Of a stretch of 64,000 nucleotides of DNA, positions 19,269-28,001 are shown one piece after another. How positions within the stretch are numbered: position 1 is the stretch's first letter; the number at the start of each line of letters is the position of its first letter. The notes under the pieces are model-generated. The model had not been told where the DNA came from. It worked only from the letters and a program-made list of their open reading frames with translations, and did not search any database. Position numbers and translations under genes: made by a program. This stretch comes from Burkholderia seminalis DSM 23518 (GTDB lineage: Bacteria; Pseudomonadota; Gammaproteobacteria; Burkholderiales; Burkholderiaceae), in contig NZ_CADFDK010000012.1 of the NCBI RefSeq assembly GCF_902832885.1, forward strand, positions 1 to 64,000. The letters are read 5' to 3'.

Positions 19269-21338
19269 ATGCGCTTCCCCCCGTTTTCCCGCCGCCACGT
19301 ACCGGCCGCCGCCGCGCTCGCCAGCCTCGCCTTCGCCCTCGCCGGCTGCGGCGGCGACGACGTCACCGCCACGCAACCGTCACAGCCGCAGACCCAGACG
19401 CCCGTCGGTACGACGGCCACGCTCGCGCTGCTCGAGACGACCGACCTGCACACCAACGTGCTGTCATACGACTATTTCAAGCTCGCCGCCGACAATTCGC
19501 TCGGTTTCGAGCGCGTGTCGACGCTGATCGCGCAGGCGCGCAAGCAGTACCCGAACACGCTGCTGCTCGACAACGGCGACACGATCCAGGGCACCGCGCT
19601 GTCGGACTACCAGGCGCTCGTGAAGCCGATCGGCTGCGACCAGACGCTCGCGATCTACAAGGTGATGAACGCCGCGAAATTCGACGGCGGCGGAATCGGC
19701 AACCACGAGTTCAACTACGGGCTGCCGTACCTGTCGCAGGTGACCGGCAACACGTTCGAGGTCGACGGCCTGCCCGCGCCGGCCCAGCAGAAGAAGTGCG
19801 CGGGCCCGACCTTCCCGCAGGTGCTCGCGAACGTGATCAGCGCGAAGACCAACGCGCCGCTGTTCACGCCGTACACGATCCTGACGCGGACGGTGACGGC
19901 CACGACGCCGGACGGCAGGACGGTCAGCGCGCCCGTGAAGATCGGCATCATCGGCTTCACGCCGCCCGCGATCATGAACTGGGACAAGCGCTGGCTCGAC
20001 GGCAAGGTCTACACGACCGGCCTGAAGGAAGCCGCCGAGAAGTACATTCCGGAAATGCGCGCGAAGGGCGCCGATCTCGTCGTCGCGATCTCGCACGGCG
20101 GCCTCGACAATTCCACGTACTCGCCGACGATGGAAAACGGCAGCTGGTGGCTGTCGAAGGTGACGGGCATCGACGCGATGCTGATCGGCCACTCGCACCA
20201 GGTGTTCCCGGACGCGAACAGCACCGTGTCGCAGTTCAACCTGCCGGGCGTCGACAAGGTCAAGGGCACCGTCAACGGCGTGCCGACCGTGATGGCCAAC
20301 TACTGGGGCAAGCACCTCGGCGTGATCAAGCTCGGCCTGAAGTTCGACGGCAAGACATGGAGCGTCGACCCGTCGCAGACGACCGTCGAGGCGCGGTCGA
20401 TCCAGAATGCCGACAAGAGCTACGTCGCGCCCGATCCGTCGGTGTCCGCCGCGATCGCCGCCGAGCACCAGGCGACGATCGACTACGTGAAGACGCCGAT
20501 CGGCTCGACCGACTACCGGATGAACTCGTACTTCGCGGATGTCGGCGATCCGGGCGCGATCCAGATCGTCAACGAGGCGCAGGCCGACTACGTGAAGACC
20601 TACGTGCAGGCGAACCTGCCGCAGTACGCGTCGCTGCCGGTGCTGTCGGTCAGCGCGCCGTTCAAGAGCGGCTTCGGCGGCGGCACCGACTACACCGATG
20701 TCGCGCCGGGCGCGCTCGCGATCAACAACGCGGCCGACCTGTACCTGTATCCGAACACCGTGTACGCGGTGAAGGTGAGCGGCGCCGACGTGAAGAACTG
20801 GCTCGAGACGGCCGCGAAGCGCTTCAACCGGATCGACCCGACCAAGGCGACCGTGCAGCCGCTCGTCAGCACCTTCCCCGGCTACAACTTCGACATGTTC
20901 ACGTCGGCCGACCTCGCGTATGAAATCGACGTCACGCAGGCCGTCGGCAGCCGCATCAAGAACCTGACGTACAAGGGCGCGCCGATCGATCCGAACGCGC
21001 AGTTCATCGTCGCGACCAACAACTACCGCGCGAGCGGCGGCGGCAACTTCCCGGGCCTCGACGGCAGCAAGACGATCTTCGCGTCGCCCGACGCGAACCG
21101 CGACGTGCTGATCGCGTTCATCAAGAAACGCGCCGCGATCACGCGTGCGGCCGACGGCGCGCAGCGCAGCTGGCGCTTCACGAAGCTCGCGAGCTCGGTC
21201 GCGCACGTGCAGTTCGCGTCCGCGCCGAACCGCCTGGGCGACGCAGCGGCGGCCGGCCTGACCGGCATCACGCAGGTCGCGGCCGACGACGGCTCGGGCA
21301 AGAACCTCGCGACCTACGAGATCGACCTCACGCAATGA
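19269..21338 (+). CDS. Bifunctional 2',3'-cyclic-nucleotide 2'-phosphodiesterase/3'-nucleotidase, lipoprotein (CpdB-like)
   Basis: A 689-residue exported metallophosphatase. A lipoprotein signal ends LAGC (Cys27). The metal-binding motifs of the 5'-nucleotidase family are present: ETTDLHTN (Asp59, His61), DNGD (101-104), GNHE (144-147), ISHGG and GHSH. The C-terminal nucleotidase domain has the TNNYRASGGGNFPG substrate loop typical of CpdB. The start has AGGA six bases upstream. It salvages phosphate and nucleosides from external nucleotides. A lipoprotein anchor is unlike the soluble E. coli CpdB. The stop overlaps the start of the SEL1-repeat gene. Confidence 0.9.
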   Translation: MRFPPFSRRHVPAAAALASLAFALAGCGGDDVTATQPSQPQTQTPVGTTATLALLETTDLHTNVLSYDYFKLAADNSLGFERVSTLIAQARKQYPNTLLLDNGDTIQGTALSDYQALVKPIGCDQTLAIYKVMNAAKFDGGGIGNHEFNYGLPYLSQVTGNTFEVDGLPAPAQQKKCAGPTFPQVLANVISAKTNAPLFTPYTILTRTVTATTPDGRTVSAPVKIGIIGFTPPAIMNWDKRWLDGKVYTTGLKEAAEKYIPEMRAKGADLVVAISHGGLDNSTYSPTMENGSWWLSKVTGIDAMLIGHSHQVFPDANSTVSQFNLPGVDKVKGTVNGVPTVMANYWGKHLGVIKLGLKFDGKTWSVDPSQTTVEARSIQNADKSYVAPDPSVSAAIAAEHQATIDYVKTPIGSTDYRMNSYFADVGDPGAIQIVNEAQADYVKTYVQANLPQYASLPVLSVSAPFKSGFGGGTDYTDVAPGALAINNAADLYLYPNTVYAVKVSGADVKNWLETAAKRFNRIDPTKATVQPLVSTFPGYNFDMFTSADLAYEIDVTQAVGSRIKNLTYKGAPIDPNAQFIVATNNYRASGGGNFPGLDGSKTIFASPDANRDVLIAFIKKRAAITRAADGAQRSWRFTKLASSVAHVQFASAPNRLGDAAAAGLTGITQVAADDGSGKNLATYEIDLTQ

Positions 21339-22192
21339 GACATCCGATGCAACCGATCCGGACGATGCGGCCGGCCGAAACCGGCGTCGCCGCCGCCGCG
21401 CGGCGCGTGCTGCGCGCGAAACTCCCGCCGGCCGCCCTGCTCGCGGCGGCGGCCGTGACCGTCGCGGCCGTCGTCGCGGCGACCGGCCTGCGCGGCAACG
21501 GCCCCGCGCCGAGCGCCGCGCAGCTCGACGAGTGGCAGGCGATGGTCACGCAGGCCACCGAGCCGCACGCGCTGGCGCAATTGCGCACGCTCGCGCGCCG
21601 CGGCTCGGGCGCCGCGCAGGCGGCGCTCGGCATCGCGCTCGTCGACGCGCGCGAACCGGGGCTGCGCGACGAGGGGCGCGGCTGGCTGGAAACGGCCGCG
21701 ACGGCCGACGGCAAGGCCGACGCGCCGGCTGCGAGGCGCGCGCAGCTCGCGCTCGGCAAGGCGCTGCTGCTCGGCAGCAGCGACATCCCGAAAGACTACG
21801 CACGCGCCCGTGCGCTGCTCGGCGCGGCGGCCGGACAGGGCGACCCGGCCGCCGCGTATTACCTCGGGCTGATCTATCGCAGCGGCTACGGCATCGCCGC
21901 CGATCCGGTGCAGGCCGCGCACTGGTTCGAGATCGCGTCGCGCGCGGACATCCCGGCCGCGGATTTCATGCTCGCGAACGCGTACCGCGACGGCAGCGGC
22001 GTGCCGCGCGACGACGCGCGCGCGCTGGCGCTCTATCGCCGCGCCGCCGAGCACGAGCTGCCGGAGGCCGTGCAGACGCTCGCGATGGCCTATCGCAACG
22101 GCGAGCTGGGGCTCAAGCCCGATGCGGATGAATTCCACGCGCAGTGGATCGAGACCGCGCATGCGCTGAAGCATCCGGTTGTCGCGCCGTGA
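21335..22192 (+). CDS. SEL1-like repeat protein, membrane-anchored
   Basis: A 285-residue protein with one N-terminal hydrophobic segment (about 31-50) acting as signal anchor, then about four or five SEL1/TPR-type helical repeats (for example AAYYLGLIYRSGYGIAADPVQAAHWFEIAS and FMLANAYRDGSGVPRDDARALALYRRAAE). Such repeats are protein-binding scaffolds. The start overlaps the CpdB-like stop as ATGA, so the two are co-translated and may work together at the cell envelope. No catalytic domain is visible. Confidence 0.87.
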   Translation: MRHPMQPIRTMRPAETGVAAAARRVLRAKLPPAALLAAAAVTVAAVVAATGLRGNGPAPSAAQLDEWQAMVTQATEPHALAQLRTLARRGSGAAQAALGIALVDAREPGLRDEGRGWLETAATADGKADAPAARRAQLALGKALLLGSSDIPKDYARARALLGAAAGQGDPAAAYYLGLIYRSGYGIAADPVQAAHWFEIASRADIPAADFMLANAYRDGSGVPRDDARALALYRRAAEHELPEAVQTLAMAYRNGELGLKPDADEFHAQWIETAHALKHPVVAP

Positions 22193-22549
22193 CGAAAACC
22201 CGGAAAGCGACGCATCGGCTCCGTCGCTTTCCGTTACTTGGCACGTTACCCATCGATGCCGGATGGTGCCAGCCGGTCTCTTGCCGAAGCACCAATGCCG
22301 CCTATATCGGCCTGATCGATGGCGTCGTGAGCCAGTGCGCAGCCACGAGCGCGCTCACCAAGGCACCTCGTTGAATTCATGATCTCCCTTCCCCCGGGTC
22401 CATTTCCCTCGCATTGGCGCCAGGTGATCTTGCCGAAGAGCGCAACGTCATAGCAGGCGAGCCCGCCACCACTCGCTGCGGCGGGCGGCGCCCGGGCAAC
22501 AGGCGTCCACCATGACTAACCATGGCATCGACGTACCGCGCGTTCCGGT
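22193..22549. other. Intergenic region between the SEL1-repeat gene and the fimbrial operon
   Basis: About 360 bp between convergent transcription units. Short open frames show no family resemblance. No clear hairpin with a T-run was found. Base composition is somewhat less GC-rich than the housekeeping genes on the left, marking the edge of the fimbrial locus. Confidence 0.45.
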
Positions 22550-23677
22550 TTACTGATAGGAAAACGTGATGCTGCTCTTGGCCTTCACGCTGCCGGGGCT
22601 GATCTTGGCGTCCGTCTGCACGTACTTCACCTCGAACGGAATCGTGAATATCTGAGCGCCGGACGCGGTATTGCCGACCAGCCACTGGTTGACGTTGCCC
22701 TTCCGCGACGAATCCGGACCATACATGATGGGCTGCGTCTCGTCGCGCTTGTACAACCGCAAGCCAACACCCGCGGCGGAAGAGTCCGGGCCGAGACTGA
22801 GCGTATTGCCGGTATTGGACGGATTGCTCACGTCCGTCATGGTCGCGTAGACCGCGACGTCCTGATCGCATGCAATGCCGATGGTGAACCGGTTCGACGC
22901 GCCCACCGTGGAGCCGACGCCCTTGAAGGCATAGGTGGCAACGGTCGGCAGCGTGATCGCTTGGTTCCCGCCCTGCACGACCTTGCATCCGCGGCTCTTG
23001 GCTTCGACTGTGAACGCGCCGAGGGTCAGCGAAAGCGGTGTGGCGACGGGCTTCTTGTTGCCGTCCAGCGCGATCATTTTCGCCACGACTCGCGGTGCGA
23101 AAAAATGCGTGCCGGACGGCACCGGGCCTGTCGCAATGAGTTTGATCTGCGTGGTGAATCCCAACGACGTTTGTCCGCCACCGGTCGTCGTGCCAGGCGC
23201 CGGATAGGTCTGGGTTTGCGGCGGCGCGACGCTGATCCAGTTGCTCGCATTGGGATCCTTGATGCCGATGACATAGCCGACCCCGGGAATGCCCGTCGGG
23301 TAAACCGGATAGGACTCGCCGTCGGACTGATGCGTGAGGCCGTTGATCGGCGCATCCTGCGGAACCGCATTGGCAGTCCAGCCGGGACAGTTGGCGATGT
23401 CGAACGCTCGCTTGTCCGCGACCTGACCGCTCCAGCCGCCGATCTGCGCGCCGAGCGGGTTCGCATCGGCCGGCCCACTGAACGTGAGAGGACTCGGAAG
23501 CGTGACGATCATCGAGTTCGCCTGGCAGGCGGCAAACGCGGGATGAGCAAGCATCGCGAGCAGCGAGAAAGCGAATGCCTTGATGAAACGCGGCGCCGGC
23601 GCGTGGAAATTGAATGTTGCACGCGGCAACAGAAGGGGGGCCGACGCGAGAGGCGATGCAAACGGTACTCGTTTCAT
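22550..23677 (-). CDS. Fimbrial tip adhesin / minor fimbrial protein
   Basis: A 375-residue exported protein, last gene of the chaperone-usher operon. The signal peptide has an unusually long N-region; its hydrophobic core (AFAFSLLAMLAHPAFA) ends near residue 50 and is followed by ACQAN. The C-terminal ~170 residues look like a pilin domain (two cysteines, GIACDQDVAVYATMTDV, final beta strand SSITFSYQ for donor-strand exchange). The N-terminal half has no recognised family and is the likely receptor-binding domain. Size and position fit a FimH-like tip adhesin. An in-frame ATG at 23731 would overlap the usher gene and spoil the signal, so 23677 is preferred. Confidence 0.82.
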   Translation of the reverse strand: MKRVPFASPLASAPLLLPRATFNFHAPAPRFIKAFAFSLLAMLAHPAFAACQANSMIVTLPSPLTFSGPADANPLGAQIGGWSGQVADKRAFDIANCPGWTANAVPQDAPINGLTHQSDGESYPVYPTGIPGVGYVIGIKDPNASNWISVAPPQTQTYPAPGTTTGGGQTSLGFTTQIKLIATGPVPSGTHFFAPRVVAKMIALDGNKKPVATPLSLTLGAFTVEAKSRGCKVVQGGNQAITLPTVATYAFKGVGSTVGASNRFTIGIACDQDVAVYATMTDVSNPSNTGNTLSLGPDSSAAGVGLRLYKRDETQPIMYGPDSSRKGNVNQWLVGNTASGAQIFTIPFEVKYVQTDAKISPGSVKAKSSITFSYQ

Positions 23678-23714
23678 ATCGATTCCAGAAGGGTGCGGGG
23701 GCGTAACCCGCGAA

Positions 23715-26345
23715 TCAAAGCGCCGCGGCATGCGTCTTCGCGCCGCATACGCCCTTGATCGGCTCGAAGGAAGCCGGCTTGTTGTTGCCTTGCTTGACCG
23801 GCAACGTGTATTCGATGCGGCAGATCGAGCGGGCGTCGTCTCCCCACTTCACCGCGAGTTCGCCCTGGTCCTTCAGGCCGCGCACGAAGATCTTGCTGGC
23901 CTGGCCGACGACGCCGAGGCTCTTGCCGGTATCGTCGGTCACGGCCGCACCGAACGGCAGCGGCGTGCCGTCCGCCCGGCGCGCCTGGATCACGGCGGCG
24001 CGCCCGGTATCGGTGTCGAACCTGAGCAGCGGCACGGCGCCGGCGCGCGGCGCGACCTGCTGACTCGTTTCCTTCAGTTCGACATCCATCGAGATGCCTT
24101 TCGGGTCGAGTTCGACCGTGTTCATGTTGTACGGCGTGAGGTAAGGCACGATCGCGTAACCGCGGTGGTCGACCCGCGCGCCCGACGCGCTCGTGAGCCG
24201 TGCACCCTCCGCGCCCTTGGCCTCGACGATGGCGAACGTTTCCGACAGCGGTTGCGACAGCGTGATGCCGCCGCCGTGCGCGACCGCCGCGCCGCGAATG
24301 CCGACCGAACCCTGCCGGTAGTTCGAACTGCCGCCGGCACTGACGTTGAACTCGGCGAAGCGTGCGCGATATGTGACGTTGCCGCTGCCGTCGGTGCTCG
24401 CGCTGCCCTGGCCGTTCGTGTGGTTCGCGGCGACGCTGTACGACAACGCGTTGTCGACGCCGAGCGAGCCGGACAGCATCGATTGCAGTTGCGTGCGGCC
24501 TTGCGTGTCATGCGACAGGTTGCTGGTCAGCATCGTCGAGCCGGACTTGCCGAACGGAATCGTCGCGCTGGCGTAGTACAGCGTGCTCATGTTGCCGCCG
24601 ACATTGCGCTGGCGCGTGGCGGACAGGCTGTACGAGATATTCCGGAACGAATTGTTGTAACCGACCGAGTAGTCGATGTCCGAGCCCGAGCGGTTCCAGT
24701 AACTGGCGGCCGACGCGGTCAGGCTCAATTGCCCGCCCGATTTGCCGAGGCGCTGGCTGACCATCAGCGATGCGCGATTGCGCTGCCGCCAGACGGTGTC
24801 GACCGAATAGCCGTTGCGGACCGAGTCGCGGGCGCTCATCGCGTCGTTGAGGTTGAAATAACCGTTCGTCGAGTAACGGTATGCGGCGATCGATACGTCG
24901 GTGCCGGTCGATGCGACGGACTTCGAATAGCTGATCCGCAGGCTCGAGCCGCTGAAGCGTTTCACGCCGGGAACCGACGTGACGGCCTGCGTGAAGTCGA
25001 GACCGAGCGCGCCGACCCGCGTAGTGAAGGCGCCACCCAGCATCGCCGCCGTATAACCGGCCGCAACCGTCACGCCACCGTATCCGGTCAGCAGGTTCGT
25101 CAGGCCGCGCTGATAGGTGGCTTGCGCGAACAGCGGGTTGCTCGTGCCCTGCTGGTTGCGCAGCGCGCCCGCGACGAAGCTGTAGCGCTGGATACCGGGT
25201 CGCAGCGACAGCGGAACCGCCGCATAAGGGACGGAGAACGTATGGACGGAACCGTCCGCCTCGGTGACGGACACGCGCAAGTCGCCGCCATAACCGGTCG
25301 GGTACAGGTCGTTGATCTCGAACGGACCGGCCGAGACGGTCGTCTCGTACAGCGTCACGCCGTTCTGGCGGATCGTCACCTTCGCGTTGCTGTTCGCGAC
25401 GCCGCGTACGACGGGCGCGTAGCCGCGCATCGAGTCGGGCAGCATCCGGTCGTCGGTCGACAGCCGTACGCCGCGAAACTGGGCCGAGTCGAACAGCTCG
25501 CCGGACGTGAACGTTTCGCCGAGTACGAGTTGCGACGACAGCGCGGGCAGATCGCGCTGCACGTAGGTCGACACGTTCTGATAGCGGCTGCCGCCGCGCT
25601 CGGACCACGAGTACGAACCATTGTGGCGGAAGTGCCAGTTGCCGATATTGACGCCGCTGTTCAGCCCGAGATAACCCTGCGTGTCCGCACGGCTGCCCTT
25701 GACCTTCGAACTGTAGACGTTCAGGTTGTAATCGAGCATGCCGACAGGCACGCCGTCGTCCCACTGGTCGGGGCTCACATAGCCTCGCGCACGGCGTACC
25801 AGTGACGCCTGCGGGATGCTGAGCGTCAGGCGCTGCTCGCTGAAGTCGAACGACGCGCTTGCCTCGGGCACGAGCTGGCCGATACGCCGGCATTCTCCGT
25901 CGATCGTGACGGCCTTGACGGTTTGCGCGGGAAGTTTCGTGAAATCGATGCCGATACGGCGCAGCGTTTTCTCGTCGAAGCAAGGCTGCGCGTCCGGCGT
26001 GCCGGGCGCGGCCTTGAATTCGATGTCGTATCGACCGACCCAGTCCTCGCCGACGACGAGATCGACGGTGTAGGTACCCGGCGCGGTGACGTTGCCGCGC
26101 GCAAAGCGCGTGATGTCGACTGCCTGGCCTGCGCCGTTGCTCAGGAAGTCGGGGTCGAACTGGGCCTGCGCGACGTCGATCTGCGCGACCTGTAACGCTT
26201 CCCGGGCAGCGGGCACCGCGGTGTCGGTGTTTGCGCGGCTGTCGATCGACCAGACGGCAAGGGCGGACAGCATCAGCACGGACATCGGCTTGAGCCGCGG
26301 CAATCGGGTCTCATCCGGACGAAGATGTCGGATCGACGATGTCAT
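23715..26345 (-). CDS. Outer-membrane fimbrial usher (FimD/PapC family)
   Basis: An 876-residue outer-membrane pore that assembles and secretes fimbrial subunits. It has a signal peptide (ending around SRANT), an N-terminal chaperone-binding domain (about 60-180, FDPDFLSNG), a 24-stranded barrel with the plug domain and two C-terminal domains. Hallmarks are RGYAPVVRGVANSNAKVTIRQNG and LYPTGYGGDLRVSVTEADGS. A cysteine pair near the C-terminus (SICRIEYTL, GVCGAK) is typical. It lies 37 bp upstream of the adhesin gene and 200 bp downstream of the chaperone gene. Confidence 0.96.
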   Translation of the reverse strand: MTSSIRHLRPDETRLPRLKPMSVLMLSALAVWSIDSRANTDTAVPAAREALQVAQIDVAQAQFDPDFLSNGAGQAVDITRFARGNVTAPGTYTVDLVVGEDWVGRYDIEFKAAPGTPDAQPCFDEKTLRRIGIDFTKLPAQTVKAVTIDGECRRIGQLVPEASASFDFSEQRLTLSIPQASLVRRARGYVSPDQWDDGVPVGMLDYNLNVYSSKVKGSRADTQGYLGLNSGVNIGNWHFRHNGSYSWSERGGSRYQNVSTYVQRDLPALSSQLVLGETFTSGELFDSAQFRGVRLSTDDRMLPDSMRGYAPVVRGVANSNAKVTIRQNGVTLYETTVSAGPFEINDLYPTGYGGDLRVSVTEADGSVHTFSVPYAAVPLSLRPGIQRYSFVAGALRNQQGTSNPLFAQATYQRGLTNLLTGYGGVTVAAGYTAAMLGGAFTTRVGALGLDFTQAVTSVPGVKRFSGSSLRISYSKSVASTGTDVSIAAYRYSTNGYFNLNDAMSARDSVRNGYSVDTVWRQRNRASLMVSQRLGKSGGQLSLTASAASYWNRSGSDIDYSVGYNNSFRNISYSLSATRQRNVGGNMSTLYYASATIPFGKSGSTMLTSNLSHDTQGRTQLQSMLSGSLGVDNALSYSVAANHTNGQGSASTDGSGNVTYRARFAEFNVSAGGSSNYRQGSVGIRGAAVAHGGGITLSQPLSETFAIVEAKGAEGARLTSASGARVDHRGYAIVPYLTPYNMNTVELDPKGISMDVELKETSQQVAPRAGAVPLLRFDTDTGRAAVIQARRADGTPLPFGAAVTDDTGKSLGVVGQASKIFVRGLKDQGELAVKWGDDARSICRIEYTLPVKQGNNKPASFEPIKGVCGAKTHAAAL

Positions 26346-26545
26346 TCCTGAGGACTCCTATTTGCGTCGGATTGAAATCGAAAACACGGGCCGGGACATG
26401 GGCGCCCGATGGGCGCGGATGGCAAGGGCGCTCCGGGAGAGGCAAAAAGGCCATGAAGCGGCGCGCGCCTGCGCAATCACGCACGACGCGTTACACGAGT
26501 AGGCGCTGTGTCAGGCAGCCCTGCCGGCGAGCAGCCGGCTCGGCG

Positions 26546-27286
26546 TCATTGCATCGAAACGGGCATCTCGTGGTTGGCCGAGGCGCCCCAGTCGTTGATG
26601 CTGCCGAACCGGACACGCGCATCGGCCGCGGGCGGCGCCTTGAGGTCCGGGACCGGGAAGGCCTGGGTGCCGCCCGGCAGGACGTAGCCCGCGCCCGCAT
26701 CGTATTGATGGCCGCTCGATTGAAGCTGCACGCTGCCCAGGTTGACGACGTAGGGCGTCGGATTGGTCGCGTTGAGCACGTAATGACCGCCGGTGCCGCG
26801 CACGACTTGCCAGCGGACCTGCGCCGGCGCGTTCTGCGCGCTGCCGGGCAGGTTCTGCGGGCGGAACATGATCTTGATGCGCGTCCGGAACGCGACCTGA
26901 AGCTGGTTGCGCTCGGCGTTCGCGATCTTCGGGGGGATTTCCAGCACGTTGAGCCAGAACAGCGATTCCTTGTCGGCAGGCAGCGGCTCGTTCGCATACA
27001 GCAGCCGCAAGGTTTGCCCCTTGTTCGGCTCCATGCGGAACATCGCCGGCGTCAGCGTGAACGGCACGTCGACGGCTTCCGGCGACGCATGCGCGTCACC
27101 TTTGTCGATCCAGGCCTGGATCAGCGCCGGCCCCGGACCATCGTTCGTCAGCTTGATCGTCATCTCGCGCTCGTTGCTCGGAAAAACGACGCGCGTCGCG
27201 GAGATCACGACGCTCGCGCAGGCTTGCGAAGCAATCAGGACGGTGGCCAGAGCGACGGTTTGGAGCGATTTTCTGATGACGTTCAT
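26546..27286 (-). CDS. Periplasmic fimbrial chaperone (PapD/FimC family)
   Basis: A 246-residue Ig-fold chaperone that donates a beta strand to fimbrial subunits in the periplasm. The signal peptide is about residues 1-23 (ending ACAS). Conserved features are SATRVVFPSNEREMTIKLTNDG, QTLRLLYANEPLPADKESLFWLNVLEIPPK and the later NPTPYVVNL, which matches the pilus-chaperone signature. The start at 27286 gives a proper signal peptide. A longer frame to 27364 adds only Arg/Pro-rich sequence. It sits between the major subunit and usher genes as in type 1-like operons. Confidence 0.95.
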   Translation of the reverse strand: MNVIRKSLQTVALATVLIASQACASVVISATRVVFPSNEREMTIKLTNDGPGPALIQAWIDKGDAHASPEAVDVPFTLTPAMFRMEPNKGQTLRLLYANEPLPADKESLFWLNVLEIPPKIANAERNQLQVAFRTRIKIMFRPQNLPGSAQNAPAQVRWQVVRGTGGHYVLNATNPTPYVVNLGSVQLQSSGHQYDAGAGYVLPGGTQAFPVPDLKAPPAADARVRFGSINDWGASANHEMPVSMQ

Positions 27287-27410
27287 GTGAACTCTCGAAG
27301 GGTGCTGGTCGTTGATGTCGACGGGCGGCAAGGGGATGGCCCGCGGGGCGGCATGCATCGGCACACCGCCCCGGGCCCGTCGAACGAGCGGGCCGGAGCA
27401 AGCGCGAGAC

Positions 27411-28001
27411 TTACTGGTAGATGAGCGAGTACTGGACCTTCGAATTGGCCGAACCGCCGGTCGCCGCGCCCGTCGCCAGGTATTCGGCGAAGAAGTTCAG
27501 CTGGGCGGTACCGTCCTCGCCGATCGAGACGACTTGCGAGTTCTGGTCCAGCGAGTTCGCGCCGACCTTGATCGGGGCTTGCTGGTCGTTCAGGACCTGC
27601 AGGACGACGTTCTTCGCCTCGGGCGCTTCGATCGTGCCCTTGTCGAGCGACAGCTTGCCGTCGGCCGTCACGTTCGTTGCGTTTTCAAACATGACCTGGA
27701 CCTTCGTCGGGTTGCCCTTCGAATTGTCGCTATCCACCGCGCAGCCCGTCAGCTTGAAGCCGAAGGCCGTGCGGCCGGCGACCGCGCCCGCGGCGTTCAG
27801 CGAGCCCGAGCTGACCGTCGGCATGGCGACCGACTTGTTCGACGTCGCGCCCGCGGCCGTACCGTCGATCTTGCAGGTCGCCGCGGTAACGTTGCCGGTG
27901 AACGTAATGGTGCCGTCCGCCGCGTGGGCCGCCGATGCCAGGCCGAGGCCTGCCACGGCCAGAAGGGTCGAAACGATCTTGGTGCTGGTTGCGAGTTTCA
28001 T
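27411..28001 (-). CDS. Major fimbrial subunit (type 1 pilin)
   Basis: A 196-residue pilin. The signal peptide is 1-28 (ending AAHA). The mature protein starts with the donor strand DGTITFTGNVTAATC. Cys43 and Cys87 form the usual pilin disulfide, and the C-terminus YSLIYQ is the chaperone/usher-recognition beta zipper with a near-terminal Tyr. First gene of the operon, 124 bp ahead of the chaperone gene. The gap probably lets the subunit be made in excess of the downstream proteins. Upstream lies a long AT-rich control region. Confidence 0.94.
   Translation of the reverse strand: MKLATSTKIVSTLLAVAGLGLASAAHAADGTITFTGNVTAATCKIDGTAAGATSNKSVAMPTVSSGSLNAAGAVAGRTAFGFKLTGCAVDSDNSKGNPTKVQVMFENATNVTADGKLSLDKGTIEAPEAKNVVLQVLNDQQAPIKVGANSLDQNSQVVSIGEDGTAQLNFFAEYLATGAATGGSANSKVQYSLIYQ

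Noticed and set aside
23678-23731. Upstream start for the fimbrial adhesin (MPRRFDSRV...)
   Set aside because: It would overlap the usher gene and place 18 polar residues before an already long signal peptide. The ATG at 23677 fits better.
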